Positions 44,960-57,710 of a stretch of 64,000 bases of DNA are shown in pieces (the first letter of the stretch is position 1; the number at the start of each line of letters is the position of its first letter). This stretch comes from Meandrina meandrites. Its lineage: Eukaryota > Cnidaria > Anthozoa > Scleractinia > Meandrinidae. The position numbers and the translations under genes are program-made. The stretch is taken from the NCBI GenBank assembly GCA_963693305.1, contig OY855905.1, forward strand, positions 48,438,944 to 48,502,943, written 5' to 3'. Under the pieces are notes generated by a model, which was not told the origin of the DNA, made no database searches, and saw only the letters and a list, made by a program, of their open reading frames with translations.

Positions 44960-45090
44960 GTCGTTAAAATTTTGTAACGGTCATACTTTTGAAAATGTAT
45001 GTTGCATAGCATACGAAACGTCAAGTTAGTAAAATGCGATTTCTCACAATTTTTATTACCGCTGTTTGTTTCATATTTTTAACAGACTTT
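44960..45090 (+). mobile_element. PLE 3'-tail remnant
   Basis: GAAAATGTATGTTGCATAGC followed by ATACGAAACGTCAAG parallels the tail at 61436-61470 behind a GIY-YIG fragment. No coding part remains. Confidence 0.5.
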
Positions 45091-46223
45091 TGTTTACACT
45101 GAACCAATGATCATCGTAAGACTAATGTGGACTAAGAGTAATCAGTGTAATTGCTCGACTATTTGATACGTTTTAAAAATTTGATGTCAGAATTGAGATG
45201 AATAGTAGTATATTCAAAGCACCTACAATACACATGAATATATAGGACAGTGAGATATGGAGGGGTGAAAATGGGTGCTGTCCACGAGTGTGGACAGCGG
45301 TATATTCATGTGCATGAAGGTCTGTGACTGCGTCATTCCGGGGGTGGGTGGGTGGGTTCGCATACACAAAGAGTGATGTCGTGGGAGAAATGTGAACAAA
45401 GGAAGGAATCACGGTAATATATACAGCGCAGAGGATCGTGGGATATCTATTGTTATGATAATATTTATTTGTTATTTCCGGTTCTTTGAATAGTCACGAA
45501 AGGCACTGAGAACTTGCAGATAAACTTGGGAATCGCGCTACGCATCACATTTAGAAACTCAGTTGGGTGACATAAAAAAGCCGGTAGATGATGCCGACGA
45601 TTCGCGGCGTTTATATGCTTTTTCCCCGAGTTGCTGTTCATATGCTAGAAGGGAACTAATACCCATTTTACTGGGGCAAAATAATGTGTACGAATGCGCG
45701 GAATATTCTTCGGGTTTCGAGAAAAATTCATTGAAAAGGATTGCGCTTCAAAAAATATCCCCACCGCCTGCTACCCTATCCCGACTCCTTACTTTTGGTG
45801 CAAATATTATCTCTCGACCACGCCTTGTTGACTGTTTAGTGGCTGTTTTGTGTTCACAGGCCACTTGTTTTGTTTTTCTTAGAGGCTATTAGCTCAGTTT
45901 CCCTCGGCCAACGGAGGTTAGAAATATCATGTTAAAGTATCAAAAGTGTAACCTTAAACAAATTCCTCTATTTTTTTTATTTATTTATTTTTTGTTTTAT
46001 TTACCTTCAGGCTACTTAAGTTACAAGATATTTCTTACTCACAATGCATCACTTAAATACAATACATTACATCAAGTTAAAATACATCGCTTTAAGACAC
46101 TTTATAGTTAATTACTACCTAGAAAAACAACACTTACTTACTTTATCGTAAAAGACTGACTTAAAAAAAAACCATATTTGACGACAATCTAAACCGTTCT
46201 AAAAAAAGATCGTATCAGTCATT

Positions 46224-48581
46224 TCAATGCAGTAAGGCCACCAAAGAGCATGCGATGAGCAGTGTGGCGCTGACCAGTTTAAGTGCGGCAGCATTGCAAA
46301 GCTCCCCACTGCAACAGTCGATTTTACACTCTCCTTTGCCCTTACAAAAGTCGATCTTGTCGGTGGCATCGCACAATGCAGCCGTTAAACATCCTTTTTC
46401 AAAGGCTTCAATAGAAGCTCCTTCGGTTTTAACATCTGCGTAGCCTTTGTAACAGCGATCAAACCCGGCAGGACAATCCATCTCGTTCTTGACATCTGCA
46501 CAGTCATCCCAACTCTTGGTGCTCACGCATTTGTAACATTTCAAAGCAAAACCTGAAGGAAAATATGTTGTCGTTTAATTTTAATTTGCAAGCAGTTGCC
46601 ATAATCTTTCATACCACAAGGAATAAGACCTATTGTTGCAACTAGCGGGAAGTTGTAATTCTGAACTCAGATTTAACCATAATTTTGAACCGATACCGCC
46701 TCAAATCAAATGAAGGGCTAGATAAATCCATTCTCGCTACATGTGCAATTTTGAGTTGCCTCCACAGTTTTGTATAACCGCCAGCTGTTTTTTCAAAACG
46801 GGACAACGGCTAAATAACTAAAGGTGTCCAGAAAAAATAGTATTTTTGACTAAAGGCGGTGGCAAACGGCGACACATTTGGTGCGGACACAAAATGTTTC
46901 TGAAGGAAAGCAGAAACATTTTTTTTTGTCTCGGACACAAATTTTATGTCCGCAACAAATGTTGCACGCGGGGCAAACAGGGAAACATTTGTGTCCGCAA
47001 CATTTAAAAGCAGGTGTTCGCTAATTAGTATTCTTTAAAACCTCGCGCGGGTGTGTTACATTTGAAATTAAAAATAAAAAACAATATAAAAAGGGATTGT
47101 GTTCAAAAACTTAATATAGCAGATTGTAACAACGATCGTCATTCTGCGAGCATTTCTTAACTTTCTAGAAGGTACGGGTTAGATCTTGCAAATTATCTCG
47201 GAAATCACGCATCGCGTTGTATTAGAAGTTGAGTTGGTTGACGAGCCAAGAACTTTTTGCACTTTCAACAACATGAAAGTTACCTCAAGAAGCCCGTCGG
47301 CAATTTCGAATATTTAACTACAACTATAACTCGAGCAGAATGCCGCTAAATGAATGATGGCAAGGACAAACCTATCACATGTGTAATCTTTATTTGCCTC
47401 CGTCACAGAATTTCCTTTCATTTGCAAAGTCGGTGATGTAATTTATTCCCAATGAGAAAACAATTTTTCACATTCTATCAGCTGGCTTTCTTATAGTTTT
47501 ACTTCGTAAGACATTTCAGTGTGTCACATTGTTTCTCAAATACCAAGTTATCTTTGTCACAAACATTGGTACGAATGCGTGGAATATTCTTTACTCGTAC
47601 AAACCAGAGGAACTCATCTGTGACAAGTAGCACATGTTGTATCTGATTGTGTACTCTTGAAAACTTCGTGCGTCTGGTTTCGCACAGTGGGAAACATTTG
47701 AAATCAAAATTTCAAGAAAGACTCAATGAACAGGATTATTGCGTTTAAAAACTAAATGTGCATTAATATAACGCACTATAGAAGCCAGTGTCTGTGCTAC
47801 TATTTTCTTACATTTTTAAAACTCGGGAATTAGGCCATGCGTTAAATTGCGAAACTCAGTTGAAATAAAAACGAGCGGTTAGGTGAAGCCGAACAATGAC
47901 AGCAGTAAAATTTTCTAAGAGTAACGAGCATTTTACCTCGAAATTCCGAGAAAGATTTAATGATAAAAGGTTTCTCCCTTTATACTGTGAAGAGAATACA
48001 CAAAGAAGCTTGAATAATATAGTTGTTGGTATAAGCAGTGTATATTGTATTATGGCGAAGGCATGCCCGTGCGTTTTTCCGCTTTACATTCGCCACGCTT
48101 GCAACCAAAAAATGGCCACAAATAAATAAAGATTTAGAAAACGACAAAAAGTGCTTCTGGATGATTCACATAAGGCATAAATTGCAGATTTTTTTACTCG
48201 TTTTTCGCTCAATCAAGTCTTCAAGAAATAGCATCTCCTACGTACCACAGTAGTTCTTAAATTACCTTAGCGATATAAGCGTGGAAATACAGGAGCTCTA
48301 CAATTCACCCTACCCCGACTTCTGCATCAAAATGATTTCAAACAAATGTGCTTTTACAAAAGCATAGCATTATTAAGCACACGACGCACAACATTGAACA
48401 TTGCTATGAAATAGATAACCACCAAACGTCTGACCATCATCAAATGTAAAAAACATAGAAATCATTTCATTGGTAGCTGTAGGACAGGAAATGAAAGTTT
48501 AAAGTTTGCTGGAAATTTGTTATAAAGGAACTTACCAACGGAGATGCAAAGAAAAAAAGCGAGGATAAAAAGCGGTTTCAT
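46224..48581 (-). CDS. Ly6/uPAR three-finger protein C, GPI-anchored (2 exons)
   Basis: Exon 1 is 48581-48536 (signal peptide MKPLFILAFFLCISV, donor GTAAGT) and exon 2 is 46552-46224 (acceptor TTCAG), phase 1, for 124 residues. The mature region opens ALKCYKC, has the same cysteine spacing as protein B and ends CCSGELCNAA followed by a hydrophobic tail (LLIACSLVALLH) suited to a GPI anchor. About 83 per cent identical to protein B by my count, with equal exon sizes, so the two are recent duplicates 26 kb apart. The upstream 200 bases match the upstream of the orphan exon at 26585-26627. The role is presumably at the cell surface. The intron (46553-48535) holds a repeat near 46850-47000 with mirrored GCGGACACAAA / TTTATGTCCGC phrases and no other gene. 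Confidence 0.9.
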
Positions 48582-50662
48582 CGTTACGAACTCAAACGGC
48601 AATGCAGTGTTCCCCTCGAAACTCTCGTCTCTGAATGCTAAAGCTAGGGTTTGGTGCAGGAGAAAAATTCGTTTCCTGTTTATTTTTTTTTACAACAACG
48701 AGCCAATCAGATAACCCGATTTACCGGTGATAACAATTTTTCACCAATCAAGTTTTTAAGGAGGGGCGTGTCATTGTTAGGACGACACTGCGTGAGACTC
48801 TATTCCCAGAAAATTGAGATAAAGCTGCTTCTAAGAATTATGCATAGTTCATGTAAAATACCAAATTGTTTAACTTGAGAATAAAAAATTAAGCGCTGAA
48901 GTCAAAACATGGCAACCAAATAAAGGACGGGTTCCAAACATAAAGCGAAAATAAAAGCAAACGATCAGAAAGAAGAATAAACTAAAAGGAAGAGAAAACC
49001 ATAATCACAGACATAATTCAGGGTGGTGGTTTACCGATTAGAAACAGGCCAGAATCAATAACAGATGCGGCAAACGGCACAGCGAGGATGTGGAAACTAT
49101 TTATATGAACGAGAAAGCTTTATCGGAGTCGAGCGTTTCAAATTCAAACCGACACCCTGCAATGAAACGATTGAAATCAGGAAATAAAGGAAACCAGTTG
49201 AAAAGACATGCACACCTGCCCAATTTTTCAGGCTTTGGGGTATTTTTTTCCTCTCTTTTAGCAGGTTTTGCAGGTATTCCATTCAGAGAAAATGTTGATG
49301 ACCAATTTAAAATTCAGTATTTTACTGTTGTTCTCAGTTTGCCCTCGTGGTAACAACAGGTACAAACCACTGTTTGGACATGTTGAAGCCGCCCCGCTGA
49401 CTCAGATATTAAGAAAGCTTCTCTGTTGTCACTTTGTAATGTAAATTCAGAAAGGTGAATATTATTTCATTTACTCACATAAGATGAGCGAGCCCCCAGG
49501 AACTCGCTATAAAGAGTAAGTGTATCGAGAGCTAATTAGAAGTTGCAATGTTCCTATTTTATAGAGTAAGGGAAACTGCCAAACCCGGAAGAAACCCATG
49601 CCAAAGGAGCAAAAACGAGAACCAAGAGCAAACGTAACGTTCATGTGACGCCAGGATTCGAACGCTGACCTCAAGAAAGGCAAGCGCTCTCACCATTGCT
49701 TTACCCCTACTCCCCTTGTAATTAGACAATATCACCTAAGAATTTCCCTGTACCGACCACATTGCTTACACATACACCCTCTAGGGGAGCGATACGCAAA
49801 CACTGCGTGATGATCCTAGGCTCCTACTTATAACTGATCTGTTGTTTCTTTTCGATCTTACCGAGTTGAGTTTTTTTTCGTCGAAGAAGCTTGCTGTGGG
49901 AATCAGCATTGTCACAAATTAATCGCAATCAGTTTTTTCCTAACTGAGTCACCTTCCGTAACGCATAATTAAACAGCGTTTAAATATTTTTTTTTCGGGC
50001 TAAAAAAGCAATTCTTAAATTGCATCGCAGCTGTGCGTGATTTTGCTGTTTTGAACAGTACAGGTCTTAAAAACACGTGCTGAGATCTGTGAGTCACGTT
50101 GAATAAAAGGATTAAATATTCTCTTTTAAATCGAAACAATGCATTAGTGGATTATCTCAAAAGCTCAGCTACCCCCCCAGTGGCCCATTTTTAGCAAAGC
50201 TTTTGGACAAGAAGGGTGGGTAAATGGGGATGGCGCCATGTATAATAAAGTGGTAACGGCTAATTCGAAATCAGAAATCAGTTGTAGTGTATTTCACTAG
50301 GTGATGCCAAACTGAACTCTAACATAACATACTACTAGATCATGTAAATATTTATTCGTTTCCTTGTTTCTAAATTGTGTTTGGCTGGGTACCTTGGGAA
50401 ATGTAGTATGTGCCGATGCGTGTTGATGGAGGACGAAGAGGCGAAAGTATGGAGTGCTAGCGACCAAAAGAATAACTCCGTGAATATTGTAAAAGTGGTT
50501 TTAATGCAGCCGGTTACAAACTCGAATAACTTAAGTTTTACATGTTTAAATTACAATTGCACTTTATTTAACGTTTGACTCCAAGTGATTACAAGACTTG
50601 GCTTATGAAGATAATCCTAACTCTGATTGCTGCAACACACTGGAAACTGTCGTCCTTGGCAT
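48582..50662. other. Intergenic stretch between Ly6 genes C and D
   Basis: Promoter side of gene C (48582-48800, including GGGGCGTGTCATTG), then non-coding sequence with one SINE (49640-49718). A possible polyadenylation signal of gene D lies at 50568-50563. No further gene seen. Confidence 0.5.
49640..49718 (-). mobile_element. tRNA-derived SINE head
   Basis: On the minus strand the A-box-like GCAATGGTGAGAGCGC is followed 19-20 bases later by a B box, GCGTTCGAATCC, with the spacing of a tRNA promoter. The stem pairing of a real tRNA is absent. The tail towards 49560 is unclear. Confidence 0.6.
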
Positions 50663-53600
50663 TCAACGAAAGAAGGTCACAAGGGCGCATGACAGCAGCA
50701 GGAAGGTGCTGACCATTGGCACTGCATTACCGCCATTGCAGAGATCTGAATCGCAGCATTTATATGAGCACTCACCACCAGCATCCTTGCAGGCTTTCAA
50801 TTTTGAGCTTGCGTCGTCGCACACCGCCTTGGTGGAACAGGATCTATCGAACGATTTTGTATCGCCGACGATAGGAATATTAAACTTGATGGAAAGTGTA
50901 GCGCAGTAATCCGCACCGGATGGGCAGGTGACTTCCTTTTTCGTTTTGTCGCAGTCTTCCAGGCTTGTTGTACTTGCACAAATGTTGCACTTGCGTCCAA
51001 AAGCTGCAAAAAATAACACAAGTGCGCCTTTAATAACGTAACTCACCGATAACGTGTTCCTTTTTAAAGTACCATCTCTCTCCAACTGTAGGCGGATTCA
51101 ATCACACTCGAAACTGAACACAAACACACAGCTTTAATTTAACACTTAGACTACGAGTCCGAGTTTTTAAGCCAACAATCATGAAAAATTGTTTCTTCAA
51201 AGAGCAACGCACGCGCGATCGTGTATCATCAGCGAATAGAAAACATTGGGAGAACCAATCAGATTCGTGGATTTCCAATAAAACACGGATAAGTTTCTAT
51301 TAAAACCGGTTAGAACCTGTTGAAGCTTTGGTAACCGCAAAGCCTACGACATAATAAGTCCCCAATCCCTAAAAGCCCTTCCTCTGGAACTTTAAAAAAA
51401 GTCTCTTCCAGTATCGGTGCACTTTTTTCGGCCTTTTATTTCTTTCCATGCACACTGCTATTAAAATACACAAAGGTCTTGGAAAACCACATTTCGATTA
51501 CTATAGTATAGTAAATGGTTTGAACCATAGTTAATAGAGGAGACTATGTTTGAACCCAGGAGCATCAGTTGTTCGTAAAGTGTGATCGTCCGGGTGAGAA
51601 TAGTTCTGAGAAGAACTGTTGTTGGTGACTGACGTTTCGACAACCTGTGCGGAAGTCATCTTCAGAGCCAAGTGAAAAGTTGTTGTCAGTCGATGATGTT
51701 ATAAGTTTGGTCCGTTGATGTTGATTGGTCAGTTTAGCCGTGATGTTATTGGCTTTAAGACTCGTGTAAAGTTCGTCAACAGCAATTGGTCAGTTTCGAT
51801 CCGTCTATTGTTAGTCAAATTAAGTCCTTCTGTTTGCAGTTTGGTCATCGGTTTTGTTATTGTCGTGAATATGTCGTTTGTAAAGTGCCTGTAGTTGTTG
51901 ACATCTGTTGATAGGCGTTTGTTCTAAGTTTGTGTACCAGCTTTCTAGAGTCAGTCGTTGAAAATAGTTCGTACTGTAGGTTAAGGATTTAGCAGTGTCC
52001 CAGACGATTTTGTGAATAGTAAGTCGATTGTGTTCAGAAATGTGATTGTTGACATCACCATTTCTAGTCGTTCGTTTGTGTTCAGTCAGTCTCGTGTTGA
52101 AACGTGTGAGAAACATCAATAGACCAGACATATAACATCATCGACTGACAACACCTTTTCACTTGACTCTGAAGATGAAGGTTTTCTAAACGTCAGTAAC
52201 CAACAACAGTTCTTTCCAGAACTTCTCTCACCCGGACGATCACACTATACGGATTACTGTAGTGTTGTTTGCGATGGCTTGTCTCAACAGCTGAGTAAGA
52301 AACATCAAAAACTACAAAATCGCGCTGCTAGAGTAAATATAGCTACTGATACGAACTCTAGCTGTCTTCTCATCTCACTTAGATGAGAGGGCGAAGCAAA
52401 AAGGTAAATTTAATACACAAGTGTTTAATTAGCTCGTTGCAGTTTGTTTCTGTAATATGTTCACTTCGAAAATTTCGTCCTTTGATCTTCGCGAAGCCAC
52501 ACAAAAATTGTCTCTACTGACTACCTAAAGCGTAGGTTTATCTGCAGTGGTACATTAGAAAGTTGTTTATATATTTCTATAGATGATACCGATATTTTAA
52601 CTCTAAAGTAAATGAAGCTTTCATTCATTCATTTCAAGTTTTCAGTAAGGTCCCTATCTTCATTTAATAAGCCACCATACCCTTCCACCGCTTCAAAGAG
52701 GTAAGTCAAGACGATTTGTGAACAGAAAATATAAACAACGATAACTTTGCGGTGACTACGTTTTTGAAATTATGGTAGATGGCTTTTAATTGTTTTTCTT
52801 TTTGGCTGAGGTTGTTGCGCTAGACTGAGAAAAAAGAAGCATTCATCTGCATTTAAGTCCTAAATTTTAAGGGCGAATTGTCAAAGAAGTTAACATGGTT
52901 TCACCTAGTTTTGCGATATTCTTTGCCACAAAACTTCACTCACGAGCTTAAAAAACCAAAGCTTCAAATCTGTGTTTGGGTGCAAGAGACATTCATTTAG
53001 CTGTAAAAATTACGCGATCAAAAAGTAGTCGGTATTCTTGCAAACTCTCGTTCCTTGTTGCAAAGCGACGCTTCATCAAGGCACACCACACATTGATTCC
53101 ATTGTTTGTTTAGCCGTTATAATTACACGAGGCAAAAAGGAAAATTGATGACATATATGAGAATGAGTAATTATAATACAAAAAACTGTTAGTCATTAAT
53201 CAACTATTGATTTCAGTGATTACTCAGCAGTTTCACTGGCGCTTGTTATCTTATAAAAAATATGCGAGGTAAATGACATTATCCAGGCATAAAAGTGCTA
53301 ACTAGCTCAATTTCGTAATCCTTAGATAACGCACAATAAATAATCAGATATTGATAGTCAGCAATTTCACGGAATGCCGATTTATTTTATATTTTGACCG
53401 TACATAGATTGCAGAGAACGAGGTGGGGGTGTAGAACTCGTTAAACACTCGACTATCGTCTGGCGGGGACAGTAATGAACTTTCCGCTATGAATGGTAGT
53501 CTACGGTTCGTCACTTAGTAAATATGTAAAGAGTAAGATATTTACAAGTTCATACCAATATTCTTGTAGGATTCGTGGCTGACAAGACTGACTACCTTAT

Positions 53601-54101
53601 AGAATATATCATTACAGCAGTCTTGCAGGTTTTTGATCGGTTTGAGTTTCACCAAACGGATTTAACTTTCGAAAACAAGTCATACTTGGAATAATTATTC
53701 TCTCAGGTATCCTAAGTGAATATCGAAAAGATTGCTTCTTTTTTAACTGTACTTTTAAATTCCCGTTACTTTCTTACTTTTGAGTTCTTACAACAAAATT
53801 ATTCACTTAGAATATAACTTTACTTGTCAAACAAACAAGCCACCCAAACACAAAAATATTTAGTATCTATATTTGCAACATTTCCCAAGCTCAACGTGTC
53901 CTGAATTAAATGAATTTGGAAGAGGTAAAATTAAGCAATGGATTCACATGCGAATGTAAATATATAACATTCTAAACATGTAGGTAATATTTTGTGGGCG
54001 AGTTTGTTCAGTGAAAAACAGAATAATATATAACTACAGCAAGACTATTTACCTGGTGTAAAGCCAAGCACTAAAACACAGACTATAAAAAGCTTAGTCA
54101 T
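50663..54101 (-). CDS. Ly6/uPAR three-finger protein D, GPI-anchored (2 exons)
   Basis: Exon 1 is 54101-54053 (signal peptide MTKLFIVCVLVLGFTP, donor GTAAAT) and exon 2 is 51003-50663 (acceptor TTGCAG), phase 1, for 129 residues. The mature part starts FGRKCNIC, continues with the LU cysteine pattern and ends CCDSDLCNGG plus a hydrophobic tail (LLLSCALVTFFR) consistent with GPI attachment. It forms a subgroup with the broken gene E (same ...AVPMVSTFL tail). The 3.05 kb intron has taken in a PLE fragment flanked by inverted arms (51579-52255). A very similar first exon with the same promoter lies 2.1 kb upstream (56257-56209), so the gene may use two alternative starts. Confidence 0.85.
51579..52255 (-). 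mobile_element. PLE endonuclease fragment between inverted terminal arms
   Basis: The minus-strand frame 52131-51820 reads as the C-terminal part of a GIY-YIG PLE protein (TRFNTRLTEHKRTTRNGDVN, LTLESWYTNLEQTPINR). It is enclosed by inverted copies of about 125 bases (51579-51705 and 52132-52255), each with GTGTGATCGTCCGGGTGAGA, ACTGTTGTTGGT and TCATCTTCAGAG. Inverted PLE terminal repeats are known for Penelope elements. The copy lacks a reverse transcriptase. Confidence 0.8.
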
Positions 54102-56208
54102 GTTATTGGATGAGGTACCACACTGTATGCTTTGTGTCGCGCAAGTCTCGGGCCGCACCCTCTTTAGACTGAGGCTCAGAAATCAAATAAAACATTTTTA
54201 TCTCTTTTGACAATGTCAATATCAGCCAATCACTGACAATGTAGTCGGATCTACGTCATAGTCATTTGGATCGAACAATGAAGTAACACACGTGTTTCCA
54301 CCCAATGTTGCGATATTGTTGGTCTCTAAAATTCAACGAAGGCTGCAAGTGTCCTTCATGTTGCAGTAAAAATGAATGTAGCACAGATCTGGCCGTTAGT
54401 TCGGTCGGGCATCTCGACAATTTGATAGTCACCCAAACTGACAAACACACCATTATCCTTATACAAGAAAATTGATGGCATTCATTAACGTCAACCATGT
54501 GAGTATGGTGAGCAGAAACCGGAAATGTTGTCTGAAGAATAATCACCATATATATACTTTACGTCTAAATAGAATAAACTAATTATATCTTTTGCTGCCA
54601 CTGTCTTATTGGCAATACAACCGTATCCATGTTATACAGTGTTTGAATCAAACAAGGAAGAAAAGTATTTTGGCCCAATTTTGCAATATTTCTGGCCTCA
54701 AAATTTTAATCACGAACATAAAACTGCTGCAAAGGCTTTCGAATAGCTTCAGTAGAAAAATTGAATACCCTAAAGACTCGACCGTTATTACACATTCTTG
54801 GAAGCGAACAACTCGACATTTTAATTTTTTGAAAGCAACTCTTTAGTAAGACACACCCCGATTGGTTTTCAACCGAACTCTTGGAAAATGAGCTTTTTAT
54901 GCCTCAATCAATTCATTATTATCTATGCATAAAATACTTGATTGATAACATCAGTGACGTCAATGAGTTATCGACAGCAGACACACCGTTTTCAGTCATT
55001 AATCAGGTTTTTCTTCCATTCATTAGTTAGCAGTTTGACTGATTACCCGTCCATTTCGCATCTAACCATGCATAGATTTCATGACAAGGTCAACGTTTCT
55101 GTTTTAGTAGGTTCGTAATATTGTTCAATAAATTCAGGTTTTCTCAGTGGGCATTTTAACTTATTTGGTGAGGTGGCTTTGTAATAACACCAGCAGCGGG
55201 AATGAATGTATGAATAAATACCCTATTTCTAAACTACGCCATAAATTTTTACATAGCCTGTTCACAGAAGACTCTGCTTGTTCCATCTCTTTTGCATTGC
55301 TTGGTTGGAAATGAATGAGTTGCAAGAGCCGTTTTGCTCAGTTCGTTAAAGGAAAACCAGGTAGGCAAATCTACCAATTTGGCTTTCATTTTCTTTCTCA
55401 TTTGTCCAGGATCGCTCTCAATATTTGTAACACAGTCGAAAATATCAGGTTAGCAACGAATGCACCAAAATACCATCAATGTTGTGCTTAATTAGAAAGT
55501 CTTTCCTTCAGTCAATAGATTTCCTGTTTGAAACTTTTAAAACTTACAAGACTGACAACCTCAGTTTCAGAAGAACCTTTGAACAGCAATTTTAACTGAA
55601 GACCCTTGTTAATGATCGCGATGAATATTATGCATTCACTTGACTAAGTGATATTTACTTTCCATCACTTTTGGGCTACTTCATTTGACTGTTTGGTATA
55701 AATTAAATAAATTACACTTGCGTCTTTATTTTTCAGTTCAGGAATTAACAATGCTAAACAAATAATCGTATGCCGATGTCTCCCAAACAGATCTTCTATG
55801 AAATTACTCCAAGTAATTCCCGGAAAAAAGCTCGACAACATTACTTTATTGTTAACGAAACACTCATAAAGCCCTACTCCCCAAATTCCAATCTTCCGAT
55901 GTTATTTCTCAGACAAACAAACCATCCACATGCCATTGAATAGTAGCTATAAGTTCACGAGCTTTTCCAAGCACGAAGGGTCCTAGATTAAGGGTATTTG
56001 TATTTTCATAAAGCACCAGTTGAAAAGTAAAACAATGTATTCAAAATTGATACTGTGAGGTCATTTGCTTAAAAGATCTTAAAATCCTCTGTGAAGTTAA
56101 ATGTATTCTGCACAATAGGTTACGATTTGTCCCTCGTTTCTGCATTAATGTCAGTTAAGAAAAAATCTAGATCTTTTAATACTTGTACCTGGATGAAGTA
56201 ATTCTTAC
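54102..56208. other. Promoter region of Ly6 gene D and spacer to the orphan exon
   Basis: 54110-54330 matches 56265-56500 (shared GGGCCGCACCCTCTTTAGA and TATCAGCCAATCACT), a duplicated promoter. Weaker echoes near 52910-53110 and 54660-54740 suggest older copies. No LU-domain exon lies in the spacer. Confidence 0.55.
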
Positions 56209-56257
56209 CTGCAGAGAAGCAAAGCAATAAGACAACGACTGCCAAGAGCTTGGTCAT
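56209..56257 (-). pseudogene. Second Ly6-type signal-peptide exon with duplicated promoter
   Basis: ATG at 56257 opens MTKLLAVVVLLLCFSA and stops one base into a codon at a GTAAGA donor, the same length (49 bases) and phase as exon 1 of gene D. Since no second exon follows before gene D's own first exon, it is either an alternative first exon of gene D or an orphan left by duplication. Its open, conserved signal peptide favours the first option. Confidence 0.6.
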
Positions 56258-56913
56258 GCTGCTGGATGATGTATCGCACTGTACACTTTACGTCTCACAA
56301 GTCTTGGGCCGCACCCTCTTTAGAATGAAGCTCAGAAATAAAATGCAATTTCTTATATCTTTTTGGTGCTGTCAGTATCAGCCAATCACTTATGATATAG
56401 TTTACGTCAAATTTATTTGAATCGGATAAGGAACTTGCTTGTGTCCACCCATTGTTACGATATTGTGCGTCTCAGAATTTCAGTCACGAATGTACAACTA
56501 AAGCTGCTTTTCGTTAGCGGTAAAAAAAACCCCAAACACTAAACAAAGAAAACTCGCGATCGGTCTGCGAGTCTAGTCTGCACTCTTTAAAGTAAAGTTC
56601 CTCGATACTATCGATCTCTGTTGCGAAGGAACGCTTGAACAGCAGCAAGTATTCAAGACACCCCCCACGTTGGCTGTCAATCAAATTGAAAAATGACTTG
56701 AAAATAAATCAAACTTTGGACGCCGTTCAATATCTACTAAGTATCTGGACTCAGTGAAAAATCACGGAAGGAAGCTGCTTAATAACACCATTGCTGAGTC
56801 ATTTACACCAGGAAAATGAGTGAAATTAAAACCGAACTTGACTTATATGCCAAACTCCATTTAGAAGTTGTCTTCTTCCCTCATCCACCAAGTGAAAGAG
56901 ACAATTTATGGGA
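56258..56913. other. Promoter side of the 56.2 kb exon
   Basis: Upstream duplicate of 54110-54330, then AT-rich sequence. No gene seen. Confidence 0.45.
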
Positions 56914-57180
56914 GCAGGGGCGGTGCAGTGGCGAGAGCGTTCGCCTCTCACCAATGTGGCCCGGGTTTGAATCCTGGATGTGGGGTCATACATGACTTGA
57001 ATTTCTTGCGGGTTCTCGTCCTTGTCTCGAGAGTTTTTCTTGGGTTTTGCGGTTTTCCTAGCTCCACAAAAACAACATTTCAAATTACAATTCGACCTCG
57101 ATGCACGTACATTTTGAAACGAGTTCTGGAGAGCTCCTACGTGTCATGTTGGTAAATAAAATAAAATTTATAAATTTGCA
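56914..57180 (+). mobile_element. tRNA-derived SINE
   Basis: The head GGGGCGGTGCAGTGGCGAGA carries an A-box-like motif and the B box GGTTTGAATCC is at 56964-56974. A conserved body (GGTTCTCGTCCTTGTCTCGA) follows, and the element ends in an AAATAAAATAAAATTTATAA tail. The 3' half recurs at 59515-59690 without a head. Confidence 0.75.
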
Positions 57181-57710
57181 TGGTTTTCAATGAAATTTGA
57201 TGATGACAATGTATGATGCATGCCGCCCTTTAATTGGCCGTTACATGACCGAGAAATAGGTTGGCGAACTTGGCGATTTTTCGTAAGTGTAATGTAGTTT
57301 AAGCGTTTCATTAAACGGAAGGAAGTTGCTTGACATTTATACTATATGCTGAGTCATTTCCATCAGGAAGAATCGTTACTGATAACTCTAGAATAAGTTA
57401 TTCTGTGATTTTGTTATATTCTTTATTTTTCAGTTTCGGTCACAGTTATCGGTCTTGAACTGTCCCATTCAAAAAAATTGAAAAGTTGAAATATCCATTT
57501 TACGTGGACATCCACTCACTCATTTAATCAGTACCGCAATCTTTTAAGGAGGTTCACAACGGTTTCCAGCACTTTCCAGCTTTTGTACCCTCAATATACG
57601 CGGCTTTAAATTAGCGTCTTTAAACATTACTTGTTTGCCGAGACATATCGACGAGCTGAGAGTTTTGCTTTCCAAAGGCGCTCTGGACGTATTATTATCT
57701 ATTAATGAAA
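57007..57710 (+). repeat. 0.7 kb direct duplication, copy 1 (copy 2 at 59515-60220)
   Basis: Starts within the SINE body (TGCGGGTTCTCG) and runs into the 5' part of the LINE (ATTATTATCTATTAATGAAA). Copy 2 lies 2.5 kb away in the same direction with scattered substitutions. Both share exact break points, so one segment was copied as a unit. Confidence 0.85.

Larger units (their letters stand above)
43203..46223. other. Intergenic stretch with repeat fragments
   Basis: No coherent gene. It contains GACGTCACGGCAGCCATG (43353-43370), the transposon-free paralogue of the insertion site at about 44370-44438, a PLE-like tail at 44960-45090 (AGCATACGAAACGTCAAG), and a GGGTGGGTGGGTGGG stretch near 45341. 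Confidence 0.45.

Noticed and set aside
56914..56985. tRNA gene
   Set aside because: Only A-box and B-box motifs are present, without a closing acceptor stem; the sequence continues into a SINE body and A/T-rich tail. The same reasoning applies to 61870-61938 and 49640-49718.
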